Assembly: GCA_900545665.1 (NCBI GenBank) | Contig: UQZU01000003.1 | Coordinates: 1 to 64,000, forward strand | Source of the DNA: an uncultured Collinsella sp. | GTDB lineage: Bacteria; Actinomycetota; Coriobacteriia; Coriobacteriales; Coriobacteriaceae | Direction: 5' to 3' | Length of the DNA stretch: 64,000 nt | In this document: positions 17,063-25,417 of the stretch, piece after piece | Layout of the letters: every line of letters begins with the position of its first letter | Position numbering within the stretch: the stretch's first letter is position 1 | Made by a program: the position numbers and the translations under genes | The notes under the pieces: model-generated | What the model was told of the DNA's origin: nothing | Database searches by the model: none | What the model saw: the letters and a program-made list of their open reading frames with translations, nothing else

Positions 17063-17635
17063 ATGTCCATGGATCTACACGAGCAGGGGATGAGCTCCCG
17101 CACGTTTGTGATCGCCGCCATCGTGTGCGTGCTGCTGCAGGCAGGCCTGGCACCGCAGATCTCCATTGCGGGCGGTCGCGTCAACTTCATGATTATTCTG
17201 GTGTGCCTAAGCGTGTTCTCGGGCGACCCGACCCGTGCCGTCGTGTGCGGTTTTTGCAGCGGCTTGTTTTATGACCTGTCCGCTGCCGTGCCGGTGGGCG
17301 TTATGTCACTCCTGCTGACCGTGGGTTCTTTTGCCCTGGTGCACAGCGCCGTCGGTCAGACGGGCGGTACCCCGAGTGCGCGCGGCGTCACTGTGGGCGC
17401 CTTCGCGCTCGTCATTAATGTGATCTACAGCATCATCTTGCTGTTTATGGGTTTGGAGACGAGCTTTGTCGTGGCGATCTTCGGCCATGCGCTGCCGTCC
17501 TCGATCCTGACGGGTCTGGTTGCCATTCCGTTTTTGATGTCCGGTGTCGTGCCGCAGTCCGGCTATGGATTCTCCGCGCGTGGCGGACGCCAGACGGGCA
17601 TGCGCTTTAAGCCCAAGACCCGCAAGCTCAAATAG
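17063..17635 (+). CDS. mreD: Rod-shape-determining protein MreD
   Basis: A polytopic membrane protein of the elongasome; 190 residues with five or six hydrophobic segments starting at about residue 11 (FVIAAIVCVLLQAGLAPQI). Family-like features are the early PQI..GGRVNFMIILVCL segment and FSGDPTRAVVCGFCSGLFYDL, similar to the G..aGl..D motif of MreD. The C-terminus is basic. Position directly between mreC (5-bp gap) and the PBP2 gene makes the call secure despite low sequence conservation. Confidence 0.92.
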   Translation: MSMDLHEQGMSSRTFVIAAIVCVLLQAGLAPQISIAGGRVNFMIILVCLSVFSGDPTRAVVCGFCSGLFYDLSAAVPVGVMSLLLTVGSFALVHSAVGQTGGTPSARGVTVGAFALVINVIYSIILLFMGLETSFVVAIFGHALPSSILTGLVAIPFLMSGVVPQSGYGFSARGGRQTGMRFKPKTRKLK

Positions 17636-17648
17636 GGGAGGCCCGTAG

Positions 17649-19718
17649 ATGTCTTCCCAGTTGACGGTTATTATCGCCGGTATCGTGCTGGTTGTGGCCA
17701 TCGTGGTCGCGCTGGTCATCATGCGTCGTGGCGATTCCCGTTTTACCTACGATACGCAGCATGGAACGGCCCCGCGCGCCACCGAGGGCGAGGGCAATAC
17801 CGCGGCGACCGCCTTCAAGGGCCGCTTTTCCATCCTCACCACGGGTGTGGGCGCGATGTTTGCGGCGCTTGCCGTCAAGCTGTGGGGCATGCAGATGGTC
17901 TCGTCGGACTATTACGAGAAGCAGGCTAATAGCAATCAGACTCGCACCGTTACCACACCCGCTGTGCGCGGTCGCATCCTCGACCGCAATGGCGTGGCGC
18001 TTGTTCAGAACCGTCCCTCACTTGCTGTCGTGGCCTACCGCGACCTTGCCGAGGATGAGGTTCTGGTTCGCCATCTTGCCAACGTGCTTGGAATGCCTTA
18101 CGTGGCGGTCCTTCGCAATATTCAGGACAATACAGAGGGCGCCCAGAGCCTGCATACCATCGCGACGGACGTCCGTCGCTCCACGGTTGCCTATATTCAG
18201 GAGCATGCCGGCGAGTTCCCGGGCGTCAAGATTGCCGAGCGTACCGAGCGCCAGTATCCATATGGCGAGACGGCATGCCATATCTTGGGCTATACCGGCA
18301 CCATTACCTCCGAGCAGCTCGAGGCCCAGAATAAGAAAACCTCTGGCGATGATGATGCTTCTGCTGGCAAGATTACGTACCAGTCGGGCGATATCGTGGG
18401 CCAGGCGGGCGTTGAGAGCTACTACGAAAACCTGCTGCAGGGTATTCGTGGCGAGCAGACCGTCAAGGTCGATGCCTCGGGCAATGTGACCGGTCAGGCC
18501 GGCGCCGTGCCCGCGAAGGCCGGCTCTGACATTAAGCTCACGCTCGACCTTAAGATCCAGCAGGCCTGCGAGACGGCGCTGGCGAGCGCTATCGAGCTTG
18601 CCAAGACCACTGGCTACAGCAATGCCGGCAACGGCGCCGTAGTGTGTCTCGATCCCAACAATGGCGAGATCCTGGGCATGGCGAGCCAGCCCAAGTTCGA
18701 TCCGTCCGTCTTTATCGGCGGCGTCTCAAATGACGTGTGGACCGAGCTCAATGATGACAAGGGTTCGCACCCGCTGCTCAACCGCGCCATTAGCGGACAG
18801 TACATGTCGGCCTCGACCATCAAGCCGCTCTCGGCACTGGCCGGTCTTGAGTTTGGAACCTACACTTCAACGCAGACAACCAACTGCACGGGCTATTGGA
18901 CGGGCTTGGGCAAGGCTTGGGGCAAGCGCTGCTGGCTGACGTCTGGCCACGGCACCATGACGCTGCAGTCGGGTATCGCCAACTCGTGCGACCCCGTCTT
19001 CTACGACATGGGCAAGGCGTTCTTTTATGACGAGCAACATCCCGAGGGCCTGCAGGAGGTCTTTCGTCGCTGGGGTCTAGGCAAGACCTGCGGTATCGAT
19101 CTGCCGAGTGAGGGCGCGGGCCGTATTCCCGATGCCGAGTGGAAAGAGTCGTACTTCACCGACGCATCTGCCGAGGACCGCAAGTGGAATGCCGGCGATA
19201 TGACCAACATTGCCATCGGTCAGGGCGACATCCTGGTGACGCCCCTGCAGATGGCGTGTGCCTATATGGGTCTTGCCAACGGCGGCAAACAGTACGTGCC
19301 TCACGTGTTTTTGTCTGCCGTGTCGCGCGATGGCGACGGCGATGCCTATAAGTACAACGGCAAGGGCAAGAAGAAGCGCCTGGAGGCCAAGATCAACAGC
19401 GATTCGGATTTGGCTCTTGTTCGCAACGGCATGCACGACGTGATTTACACGGCATCGACGTCCCTGGCGGCTCACTTTGGCACCCTGACGCCGCAGGTAT
19501 ACGGCAAGTCGGGCACGGGCGAGAAAAGTGGCGAGGATGAATACGCGTGGTTCTGCGCCTATGCACCGGCCGATGACCCCAAGTATGTCATCGCTACCGT
19601 CCTGGAGCAGGGCGGCGGTGGCTCAGATACCGCGATGCATGTCGTGCGCGACGTGCTCGGCGTGATTTATGACGAGCCCGATACCTCTTCGGCCTCGGGC
19701 GATTCTTCGGTTCGATAG
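17649..19718 (+). CDS. mrdA: Penicillin-binding protein 2, elongasome transpeptidase
   Basis: A class B PBP that cross-links lateral-wall peptidoglycan with RodA. 689 residues. Two hydrophobic N-terminal segments are visible (about 6-25 and 61-80), where one is usual. The dimerisation domain begins with RTVTTPAVRGRILDRNGVAL. The transpeptidase triads are SxxK (STIK, Ser at about 389), SxD/N-type ANSCDPVF as in E. coli PBP2, and KSGT (YGKSGTGEK). Termination with a short Ser-rich tail. It is preceded by AGGGGAGG and followed after 9 bp by rodA. Confidence 0.95.
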   Translation: MSSQLTVIIAGIVLVVAIVVALVIMRRGDSRFTYDTQHGTAPRATEGEGNTAATAFKGRFSILTTGVGAMFAALAVKLWGMQMVSSDYYEKQANSNQTRTVTTPAVRGRILDRNGVALVQNRPSLAVVAYRDLAEDEVLVRHLANVLGMPYVAVLRNIQDNTEGAQSLHTIATDVRRSTVAYIQEHAGEFPGVKIAERTERQYPYGETACHILGYTGTITSEQLEAQNKKTSGDDDASAGKITYQSGDIVGQAGVESYYENLLQGIRGEQTVKVDASGNVTGQAGAVPAKAGSDIKLTLDLKIQQACETALASAIELAKTTGYSNAGNGAVVCLDPNNGEILGMASQPKFDPSVFIGGVSNDVWTELNDDKGSHPLLNRAISGQYMSASTIKPLSALAGLEFGTYTSTQTTNCTGYWTGLGKAWGKRCWLTSGHGTMTLQSGIANSCDPVFYDMGKAFFYDEQHPEGLQEVFRRWGLGKTCGIDLPSEGAGRIPDAEWKESYFTDASAEDRKWNAGDMTNIAIGQGDILVTPLQMACAYMGLANGGKQYVPHVFLSAVSRDGDGDAYKYNGKGKKKRLEAKINSDSDLALVRNGMHDVIYTASTSLAAHFGTLTPQVYGKSGTGEKSGEDEYAWFCAYAPADDPKYVIATVLEQGGGGSDTAMHVVRDVLGVIYDEPDTSSASGDSSVR

Positions 19719-19727
19719 GAGGTTGCG

Positions 19728-20954
19728 ATGGATTTTTCTCCGGCGGATCTGTTCCGTTCAACGAAGACCGGCTCTCGCAGCAGCCTGGACCGTGTCAACA
19801 AGCAACTTTCGGCCTCGCGCGGCACGTTTCGCCAAAAGGTGCATATCGGTGTGCTCGTGGCTACTGTGGCCCTCGTCGCCTACGGTGCCATCATTATCTG
19901 GTCGGCTTCGCAGTTTAAGGCCGACGCTTCGTTCTCACGCCATCTGCTGGGAATTGGAATCGGTACGGTGCTGGCGGTGCTGGTCTGGCGTACCGACCTG
20001 CGCGGTATTTCCAATTTCTCGACGGCGTTGCTCGTCATCGACCTGATCGTGATCCTCTCGCCCAAGATTCCAGGTCTGTCCTATACGGGCGGTCTGGGCA
20101 TGACGGGCTGGATCAAGATTCCCGGTATCGGCTTGACATTCCAGCCGGTTGAGCTTGCCAAGCTCATCACCATCTTCTTTATTGCTACGCTTGGCTCGCA
20201 GTATAACGGTCGCATCGATACCGTTCGCGACTACGTCAAGCTCTGCGGCATGCTGTCCATTCCGTTTTTGGCCGTCGTTGCCATGGGCGACCTGGGCTCG
20301 GGCCTGGTCGTGCTTGTTTCGGGCGCCATCGTCATTTGTATGAGCGGTGCGCGCCGCGAATGGGTGCTGTCGACCCTGGCCCTGCTCGTGGGCCTGGTGG
20401 CCCTCGTTCTGGCGCTTGATTCGGTCTTTGATTCGTTGCTCGGCCACGATGTGCTCATCAAGCAGTACCAGATGAACCGTCTGACGGTCTTTATCGACCC
20501 CGATAATGCCGATTCGGACGATGCCTACAACCTGCAGCAGTCGCTTATCGCCGTTGGCTCGGGCGGCTTCTTTGGTAAGGGTTTGGGCCATGCGACGCAG
20601 TCGGCCGGCGGCTTTCTGCCTGAGTTCCACACCGACTTCGTCTTCGCCTTCCTGTCCGAGACCTTTGGCTTTTGCGGTTCCTTTTTGCTCCTGTGCCTCT
20701 ACGTGCTGTTGATCTTTTCGACGATTCGCGTCGCCTTTAAGTGCGAGTCCCTGTTTTTGCGTCTTTCGTGTGTTGGCATCGTTGGCATGTGGGCGTTCCA
20801 GACCTTCGAAAACATCGGCATGTGCATCGGCATGATGCCGATTACCGGTATTCCGCTACCGTTTATTAGCTTCGGTTCGTCTTCGATGATGATTCAGCTG
20901 CTGACGGTGGGTATCGTACAATCCATATGGCGGCATCGTTCGGGCGCCGCGTAA
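19728..20954 (+). CDS. rodA: SEDS glycosyltransferase RodA
   Basis: A multi-pass SEDS-family peptidoglycan polymerase that works with PBP2. 408 residues with about ten membrane helices. SEDS motifs are present: QPVELAKL with the conserved Glu, and NLQQSLIAVGSGGFFGKGLG. FHTDFVFAFLSETFGF carries the catalytic Asp region, and MMPITGIPLPFISFGSSSMM is the C-terminal signature. The cytoplasmic N-terminal 45 residues are charged and Ser-rich. AGGAGG precedes the ATG by 7 bp. Last core gene of the elongasome operon. Confidence 0.95.
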   Translation: MDFSPADLFRSTKTGSRSSLDRVNKQLSASRGTFRQKVHIGVLVATVALVAYGAIIIWSASQFKADASFSRHLLGIGIGTVLAVLVWRTDLRGISNFSTALLVIDLIVILSPKIPGLSYTGGLGMTGWIKIPGIGLTFQPVELAKLITIFFIATLGSQYNGRIDTVRDYVKLCGMLSIPFLAVVAMGDLGSGLVVLVSGAIVICMSGARREWVLSTLALLVGLVALVLALDSVFDSLLGHDVLIKQYQMNRLTVFIDPDNADSDDAYNLQQSLIAVGSGGFFGKGLGHATQSAGGFLPEFHTDFVFAFLSETFGFCGSFLLLCLYVLLIFSTIRVAFKCESLFLRLSCVGIVGMWAFQTFENIGMCIGMMPITGIPLPFISFGSSSMMIQLLTVGIVQSIWRHRSGAA

Positions 20955-20972
20955 CCGCTGGAGGGGTTTGCT

Positions 20973-21902
20973 ATGAAAATTCCCGTAGATAAGCTGACCC
21001 GCGCTTTTAAGATGGGCGCGTCCGTTAAGAAGGATTCCGATACGCCGGTGCGCGTCTCGGTCTATCTGGATTCGTCTGCCTCGCGCTTTCTGGCCGAGAC
21101 GGTGCGTGATGCCTTTGTGCCGCAGACGACCTCGGGCATTGTGCGCGTCGAGCGTCTGGGGGAGGAGCGAATTGCTCCAAAGACCGATACCGATGTGGTG
21201 CTGGTGCTCTCGTGTGGTTCCGACCGCTTGGAGAGTGCCGTGCAGGAGCTCGTGATCGCCGGCGCGCCCGTGTGCGTGCTTGCCGAGTCTGCTGTGGAGG
21301 TGCCGTTTATCGAGGAGTCCACGCCCATGCTCGGCGTGGTAGCGGCAATCGATAAGACGTATCTGCTCGAGACGCTTGCCCGCTGGATTCTCGATCGCAC
21401 CGACAAGGAAACGGCTTTTGCGGCGAACTTTGCCTTCATGCGCATCGCGGCGGCCAACCGTATCATCACCTCGTGCGCGCTCACCAATATGGCGACCGGT
21501 GCACTGGTGTTTTTGCCGGGCGCCGATTATCCCGTTATGGCGCTGGCGCAGGTGGGCATGCTCTTTGAGCTCGCTGCCGTCTTTGGACGCGGCATTAAAC
21601 CCGAGCGTGGCTACGAGGTCGCGGGCGTGCTTGCCGGCGGTCTTGTGATCCGCGCGGTCACCCGCGCGCTCGTCAAGCAGACGCCGCATATTGGGTTTGC
21701 CGTCAAGGCGCTCACTGCTGCCGCGGGCACCTATGGCATGGGCCGTGCGCTCGTTTCGCTCTACGAGCGCGATGTCGACTACAGCCGTGCCAATGAGGTG
21801 GTCACTGCCACGTTTTCCCGCGTTCGCGATCTTGTGACCACGGTCGCGGGCGCTACCCGTCCTATGGCGTCCTACCAGGACGCATCAGATCTCGCTGCTT
21901 AG
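20973..21902 (+). CDS. DUF697-like membrane protein, function unknown
   Basis: A 309-residue protein. Residues 1-120 are a soluble alpha/beta-like part with strands such as VRVSVYLDSSA, DVVLVLSCG and GAPVCVLAE, without a complete P-loop. Residues 140-260 resemble DUF697: FAFMRIAAANRIITSCALTNMATGALVFLPGADYPVM would span the membrane, followed by GYEVAGVLAGGLVIRAVTRALVKQ. DUF697 is often attached to small GTPases, but no nucleotide-binding motif is seen here. It lies between rodA and a radical SAM gene, with GGAGGGG before the ATG; it may be co-transcribed with either group. Confidence 0.75.
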   Translation: MKIPVDKLTRAFKMGASVKKDSDTPVRVSVYLDSSASRFLAETVRDAFVPQTTSGIVRVERLGEERIAPKTDTDVVLVLSCGSDRLESAVQELVIAGAPVCVLAESAVEVPFIEESTPMLGVVAAIDKTYLLETLARWILDRTDKETAFAANFAFMRIAAANRIITSCALTNMATGALVFLPGADYPVMALAQVGMLFELAAVFGRGIKPERGYEVAGVLAGGLVIRAVTRALVKQTPHIGFAVKALTAAAGTYGMGRALVSLYERDVDYSRANEVVTATFSRVRDLVTTVAGATRPMASYQDASDLAA

Positions 21903-21912
21903 GGGTTTTCCG

Positions 21913-23790
21913 TTGCGCGTTCCGTACCAAGATTGTTTTCATTTAATTGAGCCGTTGCTCGCCAAGGTCGAGAAGCCGAGCCGCTATATCGATCACGAGT
22001 GGGGCACGCTTTCCAAGGCCGATGCCGACTACCGTTGCTGCCTGATCTACCCGGATGTGTACGAGGTTGGTCTGCCCAACCAGGGCATCGCCATCCTCTA
22101 CAACATCCTTAACCAGGCCGAGGGCATCTCCTGCGAGCGTGGCTATGTGCCGTGGCCCGATATGGGTGACGCCATGCGCGAGGCGGGCATTCCGCTGCTC
22201 TCGCTCGAGGGTGCAGCGCCGGTCGCTTCGTTTGATATCGTCGGTCTGCATGTGCCGCACGAGATGGCGGTGACGAACTTCCTCGAGGCACTCGACCTCG
22301 CTGGCATTCCACTGTTGGCGGCCGACCGAGGCGAAGACGACCCCATCATCATCGCCGGCGGCCCCTCGGTGTACAACCCCGAGCCGTACGCGGCCTTCTT
22401 CGATGCCATCCTCATCGGCGAGGGCGAGGAATCGCTGCTCGAGACCTGCCAGCTGCATCGCCGCCTGCGTGACGAAGGGGTCCCGCGCGCGCAGATTGTC
22501 GAGCAGCTTGCATCCATTGCCGGCAACTACGTGCCGTCGCTCTATGAAGTTCGTCACGACGAGCCCTGCTCGCCGCATGGCTACACCGTGCCGCGTGAGG
22601 GCAAGGATGCGCCGACTGTGGTCTACAAGCGCGTCGTCGAGGATTTCGGCGCCACGAATCCGTTGTCGCAGTCGTGCGTACCCTATGCGCAGCTGGTCCA
22701 CGACCGCCTGTCTATCGAGATCCTGCGCGGCTGCGCCCGCGGCTGTCGTTTTTGCCAAGCCGGTATGACGTATCGCCCGGTGCGCGAGCGCTCGGCCGAC
22801 CAGATCGTCTCGTCGGTAATTCAGGGTCTGGAAAAGACCGGCTATGACGAGGTGTCGCTGACCTCGCTCTCCACGACCGACCACTCCTGCATTCGCGACG
22901 TGCTCGGCAGGCTCAACCGTCGCCTGGAGGATACGGGTATTCGCGTGTCTATTCCGTCGCAGCGCCTGGATTCGTTTGGCGTGGATATGGCCGAGTCGGT
23001 CGCCGGCGAAAAGAAAGGTGGCCTGACGTTCGCGCCCGAGGCCGGCAGCCAGCGCATGCGCGACATCATTAACAAAAACGTGACCGAGGAGGACCTGGAC
23101 CGTGCGGCCAAGGCGGCCTTCGAGGCCGGCTGGAACCGCATGAAGCTCTACTTTATGATGGGCCTTCCCGGCGAGCGCGACGAGGACATCGTGGCCATCG
23201 CCAATCTGGCCGATCACGTGCTGGAGCTCGGTCGTTCCGTGGTGCCCAAGGCTCGTCGCGGCTCGATCTCGGTGTCGATCTCGGTTTCGGTCTTTATCCC
23301 CAAGGCTGCCACGCCGTTCCAGTGGTGCCCGCAGCTCGACTACGACGACGTCAAACGTCGCCAGAAGTTGCTTATCACGAGCGTTCGCAACCGTGCCGTC
23401 CGCGTGCATTACCACGATGCCGAGACTTCGCTCATCGAGGCCGCGCTGTCCCGCGCCGGTCGCGACATGACGCCCGTCATCATCGATGCTTGGCGCTCGG
23501 GCTCTCGCTTTGACGCCTGGGTAGAGCATTTCTCGCTCGATAACTGGAAGGAGGCTGCTGCCAAAAACGGCATCGACCTCAATGAGCTCGTGCACCTGCC
23601 CTACGAGTTGGACTGGCGCCTGCCGTGGGAGCACGTGAGCCCCGGCTGCACGCGCGGCTTCCTCGAGCGCGAGTACCGTCGCTCGCTCGAGGGCGTCACG
23701 ACTCCCGACTGCACCCGCACGTCGTGCACCGGCTGTGGGATCTGCCCCACGCTCCACGCCAAGAATGTATTGATGGGTGATCGCGCATGA
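21913..23790 (+). CDS. B12-binding-type radical SAM protein (TIGR03960-like)
   Basis: A 625-residue protein with an N-terminal cobalamin-binding-like Rossmann domain (CCLIYPDVYEVGLPNQGIAILYNILN, then IIIAGGPSVYNPEPYAAFFDAI). The radical SAM domain starts at about residue 270, with RGCARGCRFCQAG (the CxxxCxxC iron-sulfur site). Near the C-terminus DCTRTSCTGCGICPT could bind a further cluster. The match to the TIGR03960 family rests on this layout and the next gene. The exact substrate is not known; the genes usually sit next to ribosomal protein L21/L27 genes, as here. TTG start with AGGGG upstream. Confidence 0.88.
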   Translation: MRVPYQDCFHLIEPLLAKVEKPSRYIDHEWGTLSKADADYRCCLIYPDVYEVGLPNQGIAILYNILNQAEGISCERGYVPWPDMGDAMREAGIPLLSLEGAAPVASFDIVGLHVPHEMAVTNFLEALDLAGIPLLAADRGEDDPIIIAGGPSVYNPEPYAAFFDAILIGEGEESLLETCQLHRRLRDEGVPRAQIVEQLASIAGNYVPSLYEVRHDEPCSPHGYTVPREGKDAPTVVYKRVVEDFGATNPLSQSCVPYAQLVHDRLSIEILRGCARGCRFCQAGMTYRPVRERSADQIVSSVIQGLEKTGYDEVSLTSLSTTDHSCIRDVLGRLNRRLEDTGIRVSIPSQRLDSFGVDMAESVAGEKKGGLTFAPEAGSQRMRDIINKNVTEEDLDRAAKAAFEAGWNRMKLYFMMGLPGERDEDIVAIANLADHVLELGRSVVPKARRGSISVSISVSVFIPKAATPFQWCPQLDYDDVKRRQKLLITSVRNRAVRVHYHDAETSLIEAALSRAGRDMTPVIIDAWRSGSRFDAWVEHFSLDNWKEAAAKNGIDLNELVHLPYELDWRLPWEHVSPGCTRGFLEREYRRSLEGVTTPDCTRTSCTGCGICPTLHAKNVLMGDRA

Positions 23791-24599
23791 GTGAGCGCCT
23801 GACCGACAACCCCTCGCTCTTTAGGCTTCGTGTTCGCTATGGCAAGCGCGATCGCCTTAAGTACCTGGGCCATCTCGAAGTAATCCATACCATTGAGCGC
23901 ATCGTGCGCCGTGCGGGACTTCCCTATGCCGTCACGCAGGGCTTCTCTCCGCACATGCGCGTGGGCTTTTCTTCGGCGCTACCGGTTGGTACGTCGTCGA
24001 CCTGCGAGTGGTATGACCTGTTTATGACCGAGTTCGTGGCGCTCGACGAGGCGTTTGGGCGCCTGTCTGCGGCATCTCCGGCCGATTTGGCGCCTATCGA
24101 GGCGGCGTACATCGACGTGCGCACGCCGGCGTTGACGGCGCAGCTCACGCGCCTGTCGTATCGCATCGACCTGCACTTGGATCCCGAGGCGCCCGTAAGC
24201 GCCGACGAGGTGCGTCGTGCGATCGACACGCTGCGCGCGGACCATGGCATCGACTACGCGCGCGGCAAAAAGAGCAAGCGCTTGGATTTGGATCACACGC
24301 TCGTGGGCTATGAACTCACGGCGGGGGAGCGCCCGGACCATTTAGTGCTCATGCTCGACACCCATGCCGACAACGAGGGCTCCATGCGTCCGGAAATTTT
24401 GCTTTCCGCTGCTGATGTTTTGTTGCAGGGCTTGACCCCGGGCGTGGATGCACCTATTGTTTCGACCGGTATGCAAGACCTCGTGACCATCTGCTCCTAC
24501 GATGTCGAGCGTCAGAATCAAGCATGCGAGGACGACGAGGGCCGACTCGTCAGCCCCATACCTGTGCGAACTTGTGGATTTGCTCCACATACTCGTTGA
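23787..24599 (+). CDS. Radical SAM-associated protein (TIGR03936/DUF2344-like)
   Basis: A 270-residue protein whose start overlaps the previous stop by 4 nt (ATGA), a strong sign of a shared function. The N-terminal segment RLRVRYGKRDRLKYLGHLEVIHTIERIVRRAGLPYAVTQGFSPHMRVGFSSALPVGTSS is characteristic of DUF2344 (shown here in part: YLGHLEV, GFSPHMR, ALPVG). It often occurs fused to or directly after TIGR03960 proteins. In other genomes such pairs lie beside rne/rng or rplU. A role in tRNA or ribosome modification is possible but not shown. Confidence 0.85.
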   Translation: MSERLTDNPSLFRLRVRYGKRDRLKYLGHLEVIHTIERIVRRAGLPYAVTQGFSPHMRVGFSSALPVGTSSTCEWYDLFMTEFVALDEAFGRLSAASPADLAPIEAAYIDVRTPALTAQLTRLSYRIDLHLDPEAPVSADEVRRAIDTLRADHGIDYARGKKSKRLDLDHTLVGYELTAGERPDHLVLMLDTHADNEGSMRPEILLSAADVLLQGLTPGVDAPIVSTGMQDLVTICSYDVERQNQACEDDEGRLVSPIPVRTCGFAPHTR

Positions 24600-24624
24600 C
24601 GGGGGTATTTTCGCCTGCTACTAT
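24596..24624 (+). promoter_or_regulatory. Promoter of rplU-rpmA
   Basis: TTGACG and TACTAT are separated by 17 bp; the -35 overlaps the stop of the preceding gene. The -10 ends 42 bp before the rplU ATG. Confidence 0.85.
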
Positions 24625-24666
24625 ATTCGGCTGTTGCACTAACTGATGCATGAAGGGCAAGTAAAC

Positions 24667-25041
24667 ATGTACGCAATCGTTAACACGGGCGGCAAGCAGT
24701 ACAAGGTCGCCACCGACGATGTCATCACCGTCGAGAAGATCGAGGGCAATGAGGGCGACAAGGTCACCCTGCCGGTTATCTTCCTCAACGATGGTAAGAA
24801 GATCGTCACCGATCCCGACAAGCTGGTCAAGGCCAAGGTTACCGCTCAGATCGTTGAGCAGTTCAAGGGCGAGAAGCAGCTGGTCTTCAAGTTCCACAAG
24901 CGTAAGCGCTATCGTCGTCTGAAGGGTCACCGTCAGCAGCTCACCAAGCTGAAGATCGTGAAGGTCCAGGCTACGTCCCGCGCCAAGAAGGCTGTCAAGG
25001 CAGAGGCCGAGGCTGTTGCCGAGGCTCCCGTCGCCGAGTAG
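24667..25041 (+). CDS. rplU: 50S ribosomal protein L21
   Basis: A 124-residue 23S rRNA-binding protein. It begins MYAIVNTGGKQYKVATDD and includes VTAQIVEQFKGEKQLVFKFHKRKRYRRLKGHRQQLT, of which KRKRYRRLKGHRQ is the typical rRNA-binding stretch. An alanine/glutamate tail extends the usual length by about 20 residues. The ATG at 24667 is taken over an upstream start because the L21 family begins there. Confidence 0.97.
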   Translation: MYAIVNTGGKQYKVATDDVITVEKIEGNEGDKVTLPVIFLNDGKKIVTDPDKLVKAKVTAQIVEQFKGEKQLVFKFHKRKRYRRLKGHRQQLTKLKIVKVQATSRAKKAVKAEAEAVAEAPVAE

Positions 25042-25074
25042 ATTACACTCGTAACGAAAGAGTAGGTATACACA

Positions 25075-25332
25075 ATGGCACACAAAAAAGGACTCGGTTC
25101 CTCCCGTAATGGCCGTGACTCCCGCGGTCAGCGCCTTGGCACGAAGCGCTATGCCGGCCAGACGGTAACCACGGGCACGATTCTCGTCCGTCAGCACGGC
25201 ACGCACATCCACCCGGGTGAGAACGTTGGCCGTGGTAAGGACGACACGCTGTTCGCGCTGGTCGACGGTACCGTTGAGTTCCACAAGGGTATCAAGCACA
25301 GGGTCAGCGTACGCCCGCTCGCGAACGCGTAA
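25075..25332 (+). CDS. rpmA: 50S ribosomal protein L27
   Basis: An 85-residue protein of the peptidyl-transferase region. It starts MAHKKGLGSSRNGRDS and has GTILVRQHGTHIHPGENVG. The N-terminus lacks the Firmicute-type cleaved extension and begins directly with the mature AHKKG sequence. 33 bp after rplU. Confidence 0.97.
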   Translation: MAHKKGLGSSRNGRDSRGQRLGTKRYAGQTVTTGTILVRQHGTHIHPGENVGRGKDDTLFALVDGTVEFHKGIKHRVSVRPLANA

Positions 25333-25357
25333 TTCACCCTTCATAGAGCACATATGT

Positions 25358-25402
25358 GGGAGGCACTTGAGTTTTAGGATTCAAGGGTCTCCCTCTTTTT
25401 TG
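25358..25402 (+). terminator. Terminator after rpmA
   Basis: Stem arms with GGGAG and CACTTGA pair with TTCAAG and CTCCC around an AT-rich loop, followed by TCTTTTTTG. It separates the ribosomal genes from obg. Confidence 0.8.
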
Positions 25403-25417
25403 TAGGAGGCGATTCTG

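Noticed and set aside
21943..23757. A 604-codon minus-strand frame opposite the radical SAM gene
   Set aside because: The plus-strand gene has clear iron-sulfur and Rossmann motifs, while the opposite translation is Arg/His/Ala-rich noise.
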